Part shown: positions 40,101 through 50,129 of the stretch, one piece after another
How positions within the stretch are numbered: the stretch's first letter is position 1
Layout: each line of letters starts with the position of its first letter
Origin: Mycosarcoma maydis
Lineage: Eukaryota > Basidiomycota > Ustilaginomycetes > Ustilaginales
Reading direction: 5' to 3'
NCBI RefSeq assembly: GCF_000328475.2
Contig: NC_026480.1
Coordinates: 248,001 to 312,000, forward strand
DNA length: 64,000 bases
Translations under genes and position numbers: made by a program
Notes under the pieces: model-generated
What the model saw: only the letters and a program-made list of their open reading frames with translations
The model's database searches: none
What the model was told of the DNA's origin: nothing

Positions 40101-42184
40101 CGCTGCGATATGGTCTCAAGCAGAGAGGCGAGGGGGATACTAAGAATGGCAAAAGAAATACGATTCGCGAATCTTCTTTACCCCGCTTTATAACTTGCCG
40201 CGTTTGCGAAAGATACTGGCTGGTTTCGAAAGAAGCGCAAACCAAAGAGCGCTAGAAGAGTGAACCTTCTGCTACGTTAGTCGTGTGAGTTCTTTGCTCA
40301 TACACGAGGCATACACAGGCCGATTGCTCTGTACACCTGTTGAATCTGTGCAAGGCACAGTCACTGCACTGACTCGGCTTCTATGCGATCTTCCTTGGGG
40401 ATGTGCGACATGATGGGCGTGGGCGGCGGGCGGCGGGCGGCTCGCGATAAGCACCGCTTCTTCCAACTTGCTTACATGGACAGTTGTGATAGGGCGGAGA
40501 GTCTTCTGTCGCCATTTGGAAAGTCAGGCACGAGCAATTTGGTGCTAACATTCTTATAGCGGCACAGAAGACGGAAGCACGGAATGGCCACGAGGTAAAG
40601 CTTCGTCGTGAATGATGGACTTGATCGGAACTTTTGCGTGATGAAGGCACTAAACACCGTAAGATGAGCTAAGGTTCAGAAGCAGCAGCCGCGTGGCTCG
40701 TATGTGAAAGGAGTCACTTGACCGATACCGAAACGTACTATATTGCGTTAGAGAGGGCTCGAGCTGAGCTTTAGAACCCGTTTTGAAGGCCGATGCCAAG
40801 ATCCTCACGACATGTGAGCAAAGAGTCTGTCCAGCACGGGCATCTGTAGACAGAACCAACACTACAGCGAAGCAGAGCAGGAAGGCGGGTAAGAAGCGCC
40901 AGCGCCTAGAAAACGGAGAGCATTACGGATGACAAGACAGTCCAAATCTCGAGGCTCTGCCAAGCGATTGCACCTTGCGGCGCTAGATGCCACGGTCGCC
41001 ACAGCAAGTGTGCTGGAGGGAGCAACTTCTGTAAACGGCGAATGTCGAATACGACTCACGACTTTCGCTAAACGTTATTTGACGTGCAGAGGGCCGAATC
41101 TGACGTGCACCGACCAAAATACGCGTGCCCGCGTTGGAAATGGCAAAAGTCTGAGTTGAATGTCGTGATTTACACGATTGGTTGCTGACGTAACTCATCA
41201 CTGCTGCCATCTTGGGTGATAATAAGTTTCCTGTCCGAAGAACCTAGAAAGGGACTACGTTAGCTCGCATTTCACTTGGTCTGATCTTCTTTTGTTCGAG
41301 TCTGCCGTCGGCCCGACTCTAGCATACCAGGCGGCAATCGTGAATGTGTCACCAGGCGAACTCCATTCCCACTGGGCACCCGATGCTCACGACTAGGCAG
41401 TCACAAGCTCGTGCCAGCCACAATTCGCCTCAGTCGCAGCAATTCGCGCGTTTCCTAATCCCGATCGCCAAAGTTCGACAAGCTAATTCTCCATCGCTCA
41501 ATCGTGATTATCACATGACCGCCACCACTCGAGCAGCTGTTGGCGCAGAGTCTCGCGTATAGCAAAAACGGCGCATTCTGTGGTTTGTTCATAAACTTGC
41601 ACAAGAGCCGACTGTCAGCTAAAGAAGAAGATCTCGATCATCAAGGGTGAGGAAGTGCGAGGGAATGTGTGAGCAAAAGGTCGTGTTCCTGCGCCTTTAA
41701 GATCCCCGGAAGGTAGGTGCAAGAACATAGAAGACCTCCTCGTTGCATCCATAGAGGTGCCGATCTAGTTCGTCGAGATAGAGGAGCAAGGGGTAGATGA
41801 TTGCCCCATGTTCCCACAATACGAGAACGTCAATGAGTTAGGGAGAAGAGAGGAGGCCTCCTGAGCTCGATTCGAAACCCATATCTTTTCTTCTCAACTC
41901 AACCTGAATTTCCGAGTTCCGCTTGCTTCTGCAGATAAAAAATCCTACACACACACGTGACGCGACGGCTGCGTGCGAGATTATTGCACATAAGTTAACA
42001 TTAGTCGATCACACACCGCCAAAGCCGTGGAGGGTTAGGGCCTCTGCATTCACGATTTGCAGCTGCAGTCGTGAGTAATTCTCACTGCCTGCAGGGCGCG
42101 TATTGCTCTTTCACCTACCTCATCCATCTTCGATTCTTCCCTGCCATCCTTGGCGCCGTCACAACCACACATCCGTCTCGGGTC
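40101..42184. other. 2 kb divergent intergenic region
   Basis: This lies between the starts of the MFS gene (minus) and the CBS-TAF10 gene (plus). No gene was recognised. It contains a GC-rich GGGCGGC tandem stretch (40421-40441), motif copies near 41162, 41337, 41498, 42049 and 42069, and AT-rich DNA around 41935-42005. Open frames within it are short and not protein-like. Confidence 0.45.
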
Positions 42185-43345
42185 ATGTCGCACGCGTCTC
42201 CATCAGTCACCGCACCCATCTCGGGTCCGCAGTCCGCACGCGTCGGTCAACCACCGGCACCTTCGGCCTCCTTGGTCGCAAAGTACAGAGGCGCAACCGT
42301 CGAGGATCTCCAAGTGCCTCCCGCCATCTCGGTTCCTCGCTCCACCTCTATTACCTCTGCTCTCCGTGTGGCGCTCGATCATGACTACTCGCAGCTCCCG
42401 CTCGTCAGTGATAAGAACAGAAAGTTACTCGGATACGTGCAGAAGGATCGCCTAGAGGAGCAGGTCAAGGGCGGCAGCGGTGACAAGTCGGTGGCCACGA
42501 TCATGACCAAGTTCTCCGGTGGCGCTTCTCCATCTTCTTCTTCAGCGGGTGTTGCAGCCACGTATACCGTCATCACTCCGGACACGGGTCTGGCCGAGCT
42601 CGAAGTTTTCCTTCAGTCTCAACCTTTTGCCTTTATCACCGACCCAGGCAGAGCCTTTGTTCTTGGCGTAGCTACGCAAGAGGACCTCTCCAAATATGTC
42701 TCGAGACGTGGCCTTGACGGTATTCGATCCGGTGCTGCCACTCCGACACAAGCTACCACATCGACTACTGCTGCTACCGAAGTAGACAACGACGAGCCCA
42801 TGCCGTCTACCTCTGTTGGTGTTCCTGCTGGCCAGGCATCCGCATCCTCTTCATCTGCTGCTGCTGCCACTGCTGCAGCCTCGTCAACGCAGGTCTCAAC
42901 TCAACCCGTCCTGACGCGTCGCGAAGAGGAGGAAGCGAGAAAAGACCGCACGCTCGCCGAATTTATGCAGCTTCTCGACGGATACACGCCTTTGATACCC
43001 GACCAGGTTACCGACTTTTACCTTGAAAAGGTAGGCTTCGAATGTCACGATCCAAGACTGAAGAGGCTTCTATCGTTGGCAGCTGAAAAGTTCGTCAGCG
43101 ACATTGCGGCAGATGCTTTCCAGTACGCGCGCATTCGAACCAACGCCGGCCCAGGAGGTCGTCCTCGTGGTCAGGTTGGTGCAGGCGCCGCGGGAGCCAG
43201 TGGCGCTGCGGCTGGTGGTGCAACAGGCGGTGCAGCTCCTGCCGGCGCAAGGGATCGCTCCAGGACCGTGCTCACAATGGACGATCTGTCTGCCGCTCTT
43301 GGCGAGTATGGCATCAATGCACGCCGGGCCGAATATTTCCGCTAG
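42185..43345 (+). CDS. TAF10: CBS-domain protein fused to TFIID/SAGA subunit TAF10
   Basis: 386 residues in one uninterrupted frame from ATG 42185; the frame opens upstream without another ATG. The N-terminal half is a pair of CBS motifs: CBS1 about 36-95 (ATVEDLQVPPAISVPRSTSI, DYSQLPLVSDKNRKLLGYVQ) and CBS2 about 105-172 (VATIMTKF, YTVITPDTGLAELEVFLQ, PFAFITDPGRAFVLGVATQE). A Ser/Ala/Thr-rich linker (about 180-250) leads into TAF10 (252-386): KDRTLAEFMQLLDGYTPLIP, DQVTDFYLEKVGFECHDPRL, KRLLSLAAEKFVSDIAADAF, a Gly/Ala-rich loop, then RTVLTMDDLSAALGEYGINA. TAF10 forms histone-fold pairs in TFIID and SAGA. CBS pairs usually bind adenosine nucleotides. I know of no standard TAF10 with CBS motifs. 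Met206 (42800) could start a TAF10-only product. Confidence 0.9.
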   Translation: MSHASPSVTAPISGPQSARVGQPPAPSASLVAKYRGATVEDLQVPPAISVPRSTSITSALRVALDHDYSQLPLVSDKNRKLLGYVQKDRLEEQVKGGSGDKSVATIMTKFSGGASPSSSSAGVAATYTVITPDTGLAELEVFLQSQPFAFITDPGRAFVLGVATQEDLSKYVSRRGLDGIRSGAATPTQATTSTTAATEVDNDEPMPSTSVGVPAGQASASSSSAAAATAAASSTQVSTQPVLTRREEEEARKDRTLAEFMQLLDGYTPLIPDQVTDFYLEKVGFECHDPRLKRLLSLAAEKFVSDIAADAFQYARIRTNAGPGGRPRGQVGAGAAGASGAAAGGATGGAAPAGARDRSRTVLTMDDLSAALGEYGINARRAEYFR

Positions 43346-43981
43346 TTTCATCGTATACCTACCTACATCGAACAAGTACCAAAGACAAGGCTCTAAGCAA
43401 GCGATATGTGATTGCGAGAATAGCGTGTCGCCACTTGTCGCCCTTGCGAGGCATTGCGCTGAGAGGCAGGGTCAACGATCCGTACAGGGCAAAGCATCGT
43501 GCATGAAGCATGAAGCGAATCTGTAAATCACGGAATCACGAATCACGATTTGTGACTTTTCATTTTGAGTGTTAGAGTGAGATTTGCGCACGTGATTGAG
43601 TCTTTCGCACGAATTATTCGAGATTGGCAGTATCCACGATTGTGACTCAAAGGGAGGATCAAAGGAAAAGTGGAAAAGTGCCATATAATTTGGCGTTGTT
43701 GGAAGAAAGCACACCCGTGACCTGACACAACTGTGAAGTGTACCACCTTCGTGTCACAATCTTTCGCTCGATACCTCCTCGATCTCATCGCACACCGCTG
43801 TCCATCTTCGTCACGACTCATCTACTGGATTGAAAACGTAAAGGTCATATTGCCTCCGTGTTCTTGGAGCTACAGCCATCATCTCCACCCAGTCTGTACG
43901 GCAGAAGACGTATCTGTTCAGCACAATCCGCTAGAATCTAGTCACCCGAACGCAATCTCGACTCGTCGACAAGTTCCAGCA
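43346..43981. other. Intergenic region upstream of Phe-tRNA synthetase gene
   Basis: No gene was recognised. The stretch contains a dense motif group at about 43527-43555 (CGGAATCACGAATCACGATT) and one near 43635. The frame of the synthetase is open upstream of its start but has only a GTG at 43733 and no ATG before 43982, so this part is taken as leader. Confidence 0.5.
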
Positions 43982-45610
43982 ATGCCAGCGCCACAAAGAT
44001 TGACCGGCGAGCCAACCGCAGAGACAGTGCTCGCAGCCCTCGATGCCGCTCCCAGCGGCAAGATCGAGGACACCCGATTGATTGCACCGGAGGTCTCGAC
44101 AGCTGCAGCAGACCAGCAGTCCGACCCAGTCAAGCGATCCGAAGCCAATGAGGCTGTATTCAGAGAGCGCGCTCAATGGCAGCTCGCTCTTTCGGATGTG
44201 CTCAAGTCGCTTCTCAGCAAGGAGATGGTGGTCATGGAGAAGCTAGAAGAAACCACTTCTGCTCCACTTCCAGATGGTTTTGTCTTATTGCAGAACGGCT
44301 CGCCAGAGATCCGCCTGGTTAAGGCACTGCCCAACGAAGAGGGTGTCGGCAGATCGATTAGCGACCTCAAGGAGCTTTTGGGCGCCGACACGCTCAAGAA
44401 CGGGCAGAGCAATGCTTTCCGCAACAAGTGGGCCAAAAAGCTTCCAGACGGCACTTTCGGGAGGACTGAGGCGACACTCGGTAAATCAGACGCAGAGCTG
44501 CGTGACGAGATCCAAGAACAGATTGCCGAAGTGCTCAAGACCGGCACAGTCGCCGCTGCCGATGCTGCTGCAACCGACAAGAAGCTCGCCGAGCTTCGTA
44601 AGCGCAAGTTGGTAGCCACACGCAAGCTGGTCTACTTTTCCATCGCCAAAGGTTCGCAGTTCTCGCTAACCGTGCAGAAGCTCGAAACGGACCTCACCTT
44701 TGAGATGCTTCAATCCGGATCGTGGAAGGAGGCTCCTTTCAAAAAATACAACTTCGACGCTGAAGGTGCCGTGCCTGCTTCCGGTGCATTGCATCCTCTG
44801 CTGAAGGTGAGGGAGGAGTTCCGCAACATCTTCTTCGAGATGGGCTTCACCGAAATGGCGACGGACCGATTCGTCGAGTCGTCCTTCTGGTGTTTCGATT
44901 CGCTTTTTGTGCCACAGCAGCACCCGGCGAGAGACGTGCAGGACACGTTCTTCATCAAGGACCCACCGTACGCTAAGCACATTCCCGAAGACTATCTGAA
45001 GCGCGTCACTCAGGTACACCAGGAGGGCGGTTTTGGTTCGGTTGGCTACCGCTATCCTTTCGACCGCAAAGTGACCGAGAAGCTCGTACTTCGAACGCAC
45101 ACCACGGCTGTTTCGTCGGCTATGCTGTACAAGCTGGCGAATCAACCGGGTGGGTTCAAGCCTGCCAAGCTCTTCTCGATCGACCGCGTTTTCCGTAACG
45201 AAGCCGTGGATGCTACGCACTTGGCCGAATTTCACCAAGTGGAAGGTGTGGTCGCTGACTACAACATTACCCTTGGCGACCTGATCGGATTCATGGAGGT
45301 CTTCTTCAAGAAGATGGGCGTCACCAACCTCCGTTTCAAGCCGGCTTACAACCCGTACACCGAACCCTCGCTCGAGATCTTCTCGTATCACCAGGGTCTC
45401 AAGAAATGGGTCGAGGTTGGTAACTCGGGCATGTTCCGTCCCGAGATGTTGAGACCCATGGGTTTGCCCGACGGTGTCAACGTCTTGGGTTGGGGTTTGA
45501 GTTTGGAACGCCCCACAATGATCCGTTATGCTGTTAAAGATATTAGGGAGTTGGTCGGTCACAAGGTGCCGATTTCCAGCGTCGAGAATGCTCCCGCTAC
45601 CAGGTTCTAG
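43982..45610 (+). CDS. FRS2: Phenylalanyl-tRNA synthetase alpha subunit, cytosolic
   Basis: 542 residues from the first ATG. The enzyme (alpha2beta2) attaches phenylalanine to tRNA-Phe. The N-terminal 240 residues contain the winged-helix DNA-binding-like modules of the eukaryotic/archaeal alpha subunit. The class II catalytic core follows: motif 1 region HPLLKVREEFRNIFFEMGFT (about 271-290), SFWCFDSLFVPQQHPARDVQ, motif 2 FRNEAVDATHLAEFHQVEG (404-422), the Phe-specific KPAYNPYTEPSLEIF, and motif 3 GWGLSLERPTMI (503-514). The length is close to yeast Frs2 (503) and human FARSA (508), slightly longer owing to Ala/Ser-rich N-terminal segments. No mitochondrial presequence is seen, and the mitochondrial enzyme has a different architecture, so this is the cytosolic form. 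Confidence 0.95.
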   Translation: MPAPQRLTGEPTAETVLAALDAAPSGKIEDTRLIAPEVSTAAADQQSDPVKRSEANEAVFRERAQWQLALSDVLKSLLSKEMVVMEKLEETTSAPLPDGFVLLQNGSPEIRLVKALPNEEGVGRSISDLKELLGADTLKNGQSNAFRNKWAKKLPDGTFGRTEATLGKSDAELRDEIQEQIAEVLKTGTVAAADAAATDKKLAELRKRKLVATRKLVYFSIAKGSQFSLTVQKLETDLTFEMLQSGSWKEAPFKKYNFDAEGAVPASGALHPLLKVREEFRNIFFEMGFTEMATDRFVESSFWCFDSLFVPQQHPARDVQDTFFIKDPPYAKHIPEDYLKRVTQVHQEGGFGSVGYRYPFDRKVTEKLVLRTHTTAVSSAMLYKLANQPGGFKPAKLFSIDRVFRNEAVDATHLAEFHQVEGVVADYNITLGDLIGFMEVFFKKMGVTNLRFKPAYNPYTEPSLEIFSYHQGLKKWVEVGNSGMFRPEMLRPMGLPDGVNVLGWGLSLERPTMIRYAVKDIRELVGHKVPISSVENAPATRF

Positions 45611-45999
45611 ATCTGCTGTTGCCAGTCGATCCTGGAGCACACGCAGGGTAATGTCAAGATCTATTCATTTTGCTGGACATGGGTGTAGTGAAGCCCAGAG
45701 ACATGTGCCAGTGGATGTTGTGATTTTTGCTTCAGTCTCAGAGTGCAGCACGTACAGTAAAAGTGAGCTGAGGCAACGAGAGGCAAATTTAAGAATCACA
45801 AATGACGACAAACTCAAGCAAGCCATTTGTGAAGCTTTCCTTCTTCAGCCAATGTGAGGTTTAGAAGGAGGGTGACATTGGTTGAGCGCTGCATAGTGCT
45901 GTGGAAAGAGGGACTACGAGTGTCTTCTGCGTTAGGTGCGCACATTACGCATTGCATCAAGCTCGAGTGTATGTGTATTGAGAGACAGCCGTCAGTGGG
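45611..45999. other. Intergenic region between convergent genes
   Basis: The short 3' flanks of the Phe-tRNA synthetase and karyopherin genes. Nothing else was recognised. Confidence 0.45.
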
Positions 46000-48900
46000 T
46001 CAAGACATGAGATCGTGCTGGAACATGTCGAGGATGAGTGGATCCATGGAATGCAGAATACGCTCAAAAGACGGGTAGCTCGCCTGTGCATGTGCTAGCA
46101 CGCTTCTGACATGCTCGTTCAACTTGATCGTTAACGTGCCATCGGCGCTGGCGACTGTCTGCGCGCGCGCCGCTCCCGGCGAGATATCCTGTAACCACCC
46201 ACCATCTTCTTGGTCGTCGTCGAAAAACACATCGGCGAAATCCATCGACGCAATCGGCGACGTCGGTCTCTGATACCTGCCCATCTCGAGCGGACGCGAT
46301 TCATTGATCTCCGCCAGCATCTCCGACCATAGCGCAATGAGCTCCGGCGTACACTCGACCACTTGTTGCACCACTACACTCCAACTCGTATCGGTCGACG
46401 TCTGCTGCTGTTCGTAGAACACAATGGCACCATCGAGAATCGAAGCAAGTCCCAGAGCCGTGACACGGCGTTTGCGCGGAGAAGCCATGTTTTCAAAGCG
46501 CGTGCAGATCAAGTTGAGCAGCGGCTGCCAGATCGATGCTGGCGTAGAAAACTTTTCGTGCGACATATGCGACCATGCTGCCAACACGAGACGAATGAAC
46601 GTATCGTCCGGACAGTGATAAGCGATACGGCAGAGTAGCGAGACAAAATGCGTGGCGATCAAGGTAGCGTCCGAGAAGTGCAGAAGCGAGCCGACAAGCG
46701 CCGCAGCAAGCCGAGTAGATGCGAGCGCGTCAATCCACATTTCACGCACCTCGATCCAATTTGGCAATGCGACCAACGATTGCATCAGCGTATCGAGCGC
46801 AGATATTGGCGCAAGCACCATCGAATTCGATGGATCTGCAATAATTTGCCCAAAAGCAGTCAGCAGATCATGCCCATAAGTCTGAAGCATCTCGAGTGGG
46901 TTCAGCATGGAAATCTCCTCGATAACGCGGCACATCTCGACGCAGTAATCGGGCTGAACCACCAAATCCTTGGCTAGATCGAGCAGTTCGAATAGCGGTT
47001 GCGTCATGCTCGGCGTCGAGTGAAGCGCTCGAATCCAAAGCATCGATATCGCATCTTTGGCGAGCAAATGCGACACCTTGGGGTTGAGAGAATCGCGCAC
47101 AATGGGTGATATCATGTGATGAACTTTTTGCATCAGAGCACCGCTGGTGCCCGTAGCGGGCAGCATCTCGATGGCACGCAGCACCTTTGAGATGAAGACG
47201 ATGATCGAAGGTCTTGCCTTACAGTCCGGGTCGTCTTGCTGCCAAAGCATGGGTACGAGGTCAACGAGTGCATCGGCGTGTGGGGCAATACGAGCACCCA
47301 TGCGCTCGATTAGGATCGAAAGTGCATCGGTGCACACTTTGATCGACTCCATCTCGTGCAGTTCCGAGGCAGCCGCCAACGTGGCGAGATTACGCAACGC
47401 TTTGGGGAGGAACGGCTGGAAGCCGTCGGCATCGAACTCGAGAGCATCGGCGATCGCCGAGATGGATCTGGCCGCAGCAAGTCGCACGGCGACATCCGTC
47501 TGATCTGGAATGTCTTCGAGCAAATCTACCAGAAGCGCGTAGACGTCTAGTCGCGCTTCTCGTGGCACCTGCTCGGACCATTCCCAGAGCAACCATGCGA
47601 TCCTGCGACGGATGACGACCCACATGGGTGAGCTGACGCTGCCGAGACGAGCTTCGGGTACGAGCTTGGATGTGATAGCCTGACCCATGAGCACATGGAT
47701 GTTTGGACGATCGTCATCTTCGCCCACTGGGCCGAGATAATCACGGCACCTGCCGACAGCGGCGTAGAAGGCATCGCGCGCCAGAATATCGTCCAGATTG
47801 TCGGTGGAAAAGCTTGACGTCGATTCAAAGTGTCGCCAAAGGTGTTCACCAACGAACCCGGCAGGTTTGGTGTGCTGCGCCAACACCAGGAGTGCACGCT
47901 CTGCGGCGGGTCGAATATCGAGCTCGGCATTTTCCTGTTCTTCGCCTACGGCCCATTCTTCCGGATCGGCCTGCCAGCGCTCCAGGTCGTCAGAATTGAG
48001 ACGCACGAGTCTACCTGCGAGAACATCGGCAGCTTCTCGTGCAAAGTCATGGGTTAAGAAGAAACCGGCCTCAGGACGGTTGCCTTTCCAGTGTACGAGC
48101 GAATACTTGAGCAGCACAAGTGCTTGTACGACGAAGCGAGGTGGATAGTCGATGATGGCCGAGTGGTTAGCGTACTGATCGCGTGGGACAGAGAGGCTTT
48201 CGTGATTGACATTCTTGGCCTGTACCCAGTACCAAGCAACCACCTCTGACCAGCCGTCCCAGAAGGCGGCTTTGCCATTGTCTCTCTGGACGAGCGAAAG
48301 AAAGAATTTGCCAAAAGAATAGAGGTGCTTGGTGAGCGCCGTGAGCAGAGCGGCCGACATTGGCGCTGGAGTGGTTGATGACTGTGAGCTTCGAAGCAAG
48401 CGCAAATACGCGAGTCTGGTGTCTTTGAGCGTCTGCAAGCAGTGCGGTGTTGAACGAAAGAAAGCTTGAGCCATGTTTGCCGATGTGCCACCCTGAGACG
48501 TGCTGGACCTAGAAATCATGCCGATGTCTGCAACAGCCAGACGCGAGATGGCTTTGAGCAGAAGATGACTGGTGCGCACTTGCTCAGCGCGCAAAGTGGT
48601 TTTAGACCATGCAGATAGCTTGTCAAGATCATCTCCAGTACTCAATAGGAATACTTCCGAGAAATACTGTTGAAAGATGGGGTGGAGCACAGGGAGCAGC
48701 TCGCGCGAGAGCTCGGTCATGCGCATCTTGCCGGCCAATACGCGAACCGATTCGAGCTCCTTGAGTGTCTTTGAGCAGACGTCAGCTGCACGCATGAGCA
48801 CAGTGGTGTTGAGCTGGCGTGCGCGGGCAGTGGCGGGGTTTTCGGGATAATCGAGCTGGGGAGCTGGTCCAAGGGAAGCAAGGGCTGCATGTGCTTCGAC

Positions 48901-49356
48901 CATTGCCTGTTGCAGGGTGGTGAAGAGGTCGGGCCAATCGCGCGGATAATCGAGACGGGCGATTCTGGAGATGGATACTGAGGCCTGCAATGCGATGGTA
49001 CGGTTGGGTTCGCGCAGACATTGCAACAACATGTTTCTTATCGCCTGCTTGGTATCGGATGGGATGGTGACGGTGACGCGAGCCAGGACACGGCTCCTCC
49101 AGAACTTATCAATCCCATTCTTGAAGCGGATAATAGCTAAGATTCGAACCGAGTCTATTTGTTCTTGCGCCGTTGCAACTGAAGATGAAGAGCATAGTTG
49201 GAGCTCGGTGTCAAAGGCAATTTGGAGGAGCACAAGCCAAAAGTTAGGATCTTTTTCCCACTCTTCGAGCTGAGAGTTGGCTCTTGAGAGCTGAGAGGGG
49301 TCGGAAGATGATGCAAGAGTGAGCACCTGTATCAGCGATGCCTTTGCTTCCGCCAT
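46000..49356 (-). CDS. KAP120: Importin-beta family karyopherin, Kap120/importin-11-like
   Basis: 1118 residues, single exon, start at 49356. The N-terminal importin-beta domain (about residues 20-100) includes ANSQLEEWEKDPNFWLVLLQ and RILAIIRFKNGIDKFWR; the latter LAII-x-KNGID-x-W block and the later ISRIARLDYPRDWPDLFTTL are characteristic of the importin-11/Kap120 branch. The rest is alpha-helical HEAT-like repeat sequence without other domains, e.g. WEWSEQVPREARLDVYALLV and LAAARSISAIADALEFDADG. Such proteins bind Ran-GTP and carry cargo through nuclear pores; yeast Kap120 imports ribosome-biogenesis factors. Length is a little above yeast (1032) and human (975). The C-terminal region (about 1030-1080) has an acidic DVFFDDDQEDGGW stretch. 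It shares its upstream region with the divergent G-patch gene. Confidence 0.86.
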   Translation of the reverse strand: MAEAKASLIQVLTLASSSDPSQLSRANSQLEEWEKDPNFWLVLLQIAFDTELQLCSSSSVATAQEQIDSVRILAIIRFKNGIDKFWRSRVLARVTVTIPSDTKQAIRNMLLQCLREPNRTIALQASVSISRIARLDYPRDWPDLFTTLQQAMVEAHAALASLGPAPQLDYPENPATARARQLNTTVLMRAADVCSKTLKELESVRVLAGKMRMTELSRELLPVLHPIFQQYFSEVFLLSTGDDLDKLSAWSKTTLRAEQVRTSHLLLKAISRLAVADIGMISRSSTSQGGTSANMAQAFFRSTPHCLQTLKDTRLAYLRLLRSSQSSTTPAPMSAALLTALTKHLYSFGKFFLSLVQRDNGKAAFWDGWSEVVAWYWVQAKNVNHESLSVPRDQYANHSAIIDYPPRFVVQALVLLKYSLVHWKGNRPEAGFFLTHDFAREAADVLAGRLVRLNSDDLERWQADPEEWAVGEEQENAELDIRPAAERALLVLAQHTKPAGFVGEHLWRHFESTSSFSTDNLDDILARDAFYAAVGRCRDYLGPVGEDDDRPNIHVLMGQAITSKLVPEARLGSVSSPMWVVIRRRIAWLLWEWSEQVPREARLDVYALLVDLLEDIPDQTDVAVRLAAARSISAIADALEFDADGFQPFLPKALRNLATLAAASELHEMESIKVCTDALSILIERMGARIAPHADALVDLVPMLWQQDDPDCKARPSIIVFISKVLRAIEMLPATGTSGALMQKVHHMISPIVRDSLNPKVSHLLAKDAISMLWIRALHSTPSMTQPLFELLDLAKDLVVQPDYCVEMCRVIEEISMLNPLEMLQTYGHDLLTAFGQIIADPSNSMVLAPISALDTLMQSLVALPNWIEVREMWIDALASTRLAAALVGSLLHFSDATLIATHFVSLLCRIAYHCPDDTFIRLVLAAWSHMSHEKFSTPASIWQPLLNLICTRFENMASPRKRRVTALGLASILDGAIVFYEQQQTSTDTSWSVVVQQVVECTPELIALWSEMLAEINESRPLEMGRYQRPTSPIASMDFADVFFDDDQEDGGWLQDISPGAARAQTVASADGTLTIKLNEHVRSVLAHAQASYPSFERILHSMDPLILDMFQHDLMS

Positions 49357-49530
49357 CTTGATCTATGCGGTGACCAACTGAAGCGACCCCTGGGTCATGT
49401 GGTGGCAGACCGAGAAGAAAACGGTTGAGCCAGTCGATCTGGTCGTACGCTAGACTGCAACCAAGAGCTCTTGAGCTGACTCCAAAATGGATCGTTCCGA
49501 TAGAAAGGTAAGTCGGTTTCGTACGACGGT

Positions 49531-49561
<31 letters not shown>

Positions 49562-50129
49562 AAGCAGTTGTAGATGAAACAATGAAATAGGTGGGGCAAT
49601 CGTGAATGCAAATGGCAGGTAGGTTAGTAGCACAAAGGGCAAGAAGATCCCAATAAAGTACTCTTTACGCTTCGGAATTGTCCTTTGTGAAATGTGAATC
49701 ATCCTCGTGACTTTTTCTGGCAGCAAGCCCAAGCGCCTTTTGGAAAGCCGCCGAGAATTTCCAACGCTGCCAACGGCGGAGCAGAAAGAGAGAGAGAGAG
49801 GTTATTGATTGACCCACGTTACACCTCCACTTGAGCGCTCCAACAGCGCTTCAGGGTCCACCGTCCACACTCGTGACTCGTGACTTGGCCAGGTCAGCTG
49901 ATCTTTCATACCTATTTGTGAGTCGTGATTCTCCATCTGGCCACCTTCCCTGCCACCATCATCAACATCGACGACAATCACATTGGTGAATCGAACTGGC
50001 CACACACGCCTTCACGCCTGCTCGACATCTCTCACCGATTGGATTTCGCAAGCTTTCGACCATCTATGACTTGTTCGCCGCTCTGTCAAAACTTGATCCT
50101 TGGTTTCAGACAAGATGCTGTAGCCCACT
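49357..50129. other. Divergent intergenic region with microsatellites
   Basis: This probably holds the promoters of the karyopherin (minus) and G-patch (plus) genes. It contains an AAG run (49532-49563), a GA run (about 49787-49800), a CAATCGTGAATGC motif near 49598, a CTCGTGACTCGTGACTTGG pair near 49870 and a GAGTCGTGATTC near 49920. No gene was recognised. Confidence 0.55.
49532..49563. repeat. (AAG)n microsatellite
   Basis: About ten uninterrupted AAG triplets are seen, in non-coding DNA about 180 bp upstream of the karyopherin start codon. Confidence 0.92.

Noticed and set aside
44666..45640. 324-codon open frame on the minus strand, antisense to Phe-tRNA synthetase
   Set aside because: It is a shadow of a highly conserved coding region on the plus strand, with no protein-like signature.
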